From Planctomycetales bacterium (GTDB taxonomy: Bacteria; Planctomycetota; SZUA-567): a DNA stretch of 6,011 nt. This document shows positions 5,605 to 6,011 of the stretch, piece by piece. The DNA lies in assembly GCA_025997475.1 (NCBI GenBank), contig BNUQ01000081.1:1-6011 (forward strand), written 5' to 3'. Under the pieces are notes generated by a model, which searched no databases, was not told where the DNA came from, and saw only the letters and a list, made by a program, of their open reading frames with translations. Positions within the stretch are counted from its first letter, which is position 1. Each line of letters starts with the position of its first letter. The position numbers and the translations under genes are program-made.

Positions 5605-5633
5605 AAAAAAAATAAAATCGCCAGTCGCGATTT
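5605..5633 (-). terminator. Rho-independent terminator, minus strand
   Basis: Read on the minus strand, AAATCGC-gactg-GCGATTT forms a seven-base stem with a five-base loop (5615-5633). It is followed directly by TTATTTTTTTT (5605-5614). It lies about 160 bp past the end of the 61-aa gene and ahead of the mobilisation operon, so it would insulate that operon from upstream transcription. Confidence 0.6.
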
Positions 5634-5725
5634 ATTAAAAATTCACTTCACACCGCTACTTCCGGCGTTTGGACGCTCAAAAGTAGCCCCAAGCGCCGCT
5701 TTTTCGCTTTTTTAGCCAATAGACA

Positions 5726-5753
5726 TTTGCCCGACCGGAGCGCCGGTCGCAAA
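5726..5753. repeat. Strong GC-rich hairpin
   Basis: CGACCGG (5732-5738) and CCGGTCG (5743-5749) form a perfect seven-base stem around a four-base loop. It is extended by TTTG/CAAA (5726-5729, 5750-5753) across a two-base bulge. No T run follows directly on either strand, although eight T lie ten or so bases beyond on the plus strand. It may be a binding site or a single-strand initiation structure rather than a terminator. Confidence 0.5.
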
Positions 5754-5789
5754 AATGACGTTTTTTTTCTTCCCGAACGCCGGGACGCG

Positions 5790-5975
5790 CTATCCACCGC
5801 CGGCGTATAATCTCTTTTTAATTTTGGCAATGGCTTTAGCGCGCTCTTCCGGCGTCGCCCCCGGTGGCGCGTTCGGGTCGGTCGGCTTCGCTCTATCGCA
5901 TAATCCATACTGCGGCGCGGTCGCTTTCACCGTCGCCGATTTTACTTGCGGTCGGCTACCGACTAATTTTGGCAT
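5790..5975 (-). CDS. Small 61-aa protein of unknown function
   Basis: From ATG 5975 the product is MPKLVGSRPQ at the start, a middle with a lone cysteine (QYGLCDRAKPTDP), and a Pro-rich turn NAPPGATPEER. It ends with a basic amphipathic helix, AKAIAKIKKRLYAGGG. The amino-acid mix is balanced and protein-like, unlike the Arg-rich overlapping frame. No good ribosome binding site precedes ATG 5975. A TTG at 5999, directly after an in-frame stop, is an alternative start that would add eight residues. I do not recognise the family. It is followed at a distance by a terminator on the same strand. It may be the last gene of an operon that continues beyond the window. Confidence 0.5.
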   Translation of the reverse strand: MPKLVGSRPQVKSATVKATAPQYGLCDRAKPTDPNAPPGATPEERAKAIAKIKKRLYAGGG

Positions 5976-6011
5976 CGCGCTAAAACCGCGCCGAATCAAT
6001 CAGACCCGATA

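Larger units (their letters stand above)
5337..5789. other. 453-bp non-coding leader and intergenic region
   Basis: I see no convincing gene here. A frame at 5648-5908 (minus) is Arg/Lys-rich, lacks a ribosome binding site and overlaps a better candidate. The region holds a minus-strand terminator, a strong hairpin and many A/T homopolymer runs. Between the terminator and the 195-aa gene, the minus strand carries two tiny open frames in series: 13 codons (ATG near 5474) and 21 codons beginning MTPEGKK (ATG near 5430). They could be leader peptides, though nothing supports their translation. The operon promoter must lie here, but I could not pick a convincing -35/-10 pair. No iterons or DnaA-box cluster were seen. 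Confidence 0.5.

Noticed and set aside
5648..5908. Minus-strand open frame of 86 codons
   Set aside because: It is extremely rich in Arg and Lys, as expected for an off-frame reading of GC-rich DNA. It spans a strong hairpin and overlaps the better-balanced 61-aa frame.
1..6011. CRISPR array, tRNA, rRNA, insertion sequence ends, iterons
   Set aside because: I looked for regularly spaced direct repeats, tRNA-like cloverleafs, transposase motifs with terminal inverted repeats, and tandem iterons, and saw none. The 92-bp inverted repeat is coding sequence, not an IS end. The first and last bases show no overlap that would prove circularity.

Overview
The window is a compact mobilisation module of the IncP/MOBP type with a set of accessory genes downstream. 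Every well-supported gene lies on the minus strand, so the window reads right to left. I see no replication protein, no type IV secretion genes, no tRNA or rRNA and no CRISPR array. It therefore looks like part of a mobilisable plasmid or integrative mobilisable element that borrows a helper's conjugation pore. The host cannot be fixed from this sequence. The mix of an Rpn-type nuclease remnant, a variant leucine-rich-repeat protein with a C-terminal winged-helix-like domain, and a PIN protein of the 'YLETT' type reminded me of Planctomycetota accessory DNA, but that is a weak impression.

Right edge (5337-6011): a small unrecognised 61-aa gene, then about 450 bp without a convincing gene. That stretch holds a perfect hairpin and a good minus-strand terminator. 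Mobilisation block (2271-5336): a 195-aa protein with an Ala/Thr/Pro-rich N-terminus and a helical C-terminus, overlapped by a 130-aa coiled-coil protein with a C-terminal membrane segment. Next comes a short non-coding stretch with a recognisable oriT: an imperfect inverted repeat, then 8 bp, then the IncP-like nic core ATCCTG/T. A MobC/TraJ-like relaxosome protein follows, overlapping a MOBP relaxase that carries an LPD7-type C-terminal domain. The order traJ-like gene, inverted repeat, nic, second accessory gene matches the known RP4 oriT layout.

Accessory block (199-2270), visibly more AT-rich: a PIN-domain (VapC-like) gene is followed 2 bp later by an overlooked 56-aa gene with its own strong ribosome binding site, a likely toxin-antitoxin pair. 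Overlapping the end of that small gene is the C-terminal remnant of an Rpn family (PD-(D/E)XK) nuclease, broken by a one-base frameshift in a run of six T. Last comes the 280-aa repeat protein with the C-terminal DNA-binding-like domain.

Left edge (1-246): the first 92 bp are a perfect inverted copy of the region encoding the repeat protein's C-terminal domain (247-338). Because the copy starts at base 1, it may be a true inverted duplication cut by the window or an assembly or chimera artefact.

Expected working of the module: MobC and perhaps the 195-aa protein bind around nic, the relaxase cuts at ATCCTG/T and pilots the strand, the tail-anchored coiled-coil protein may link the complex to the membrane, and the PIN pair may stabilise the element.
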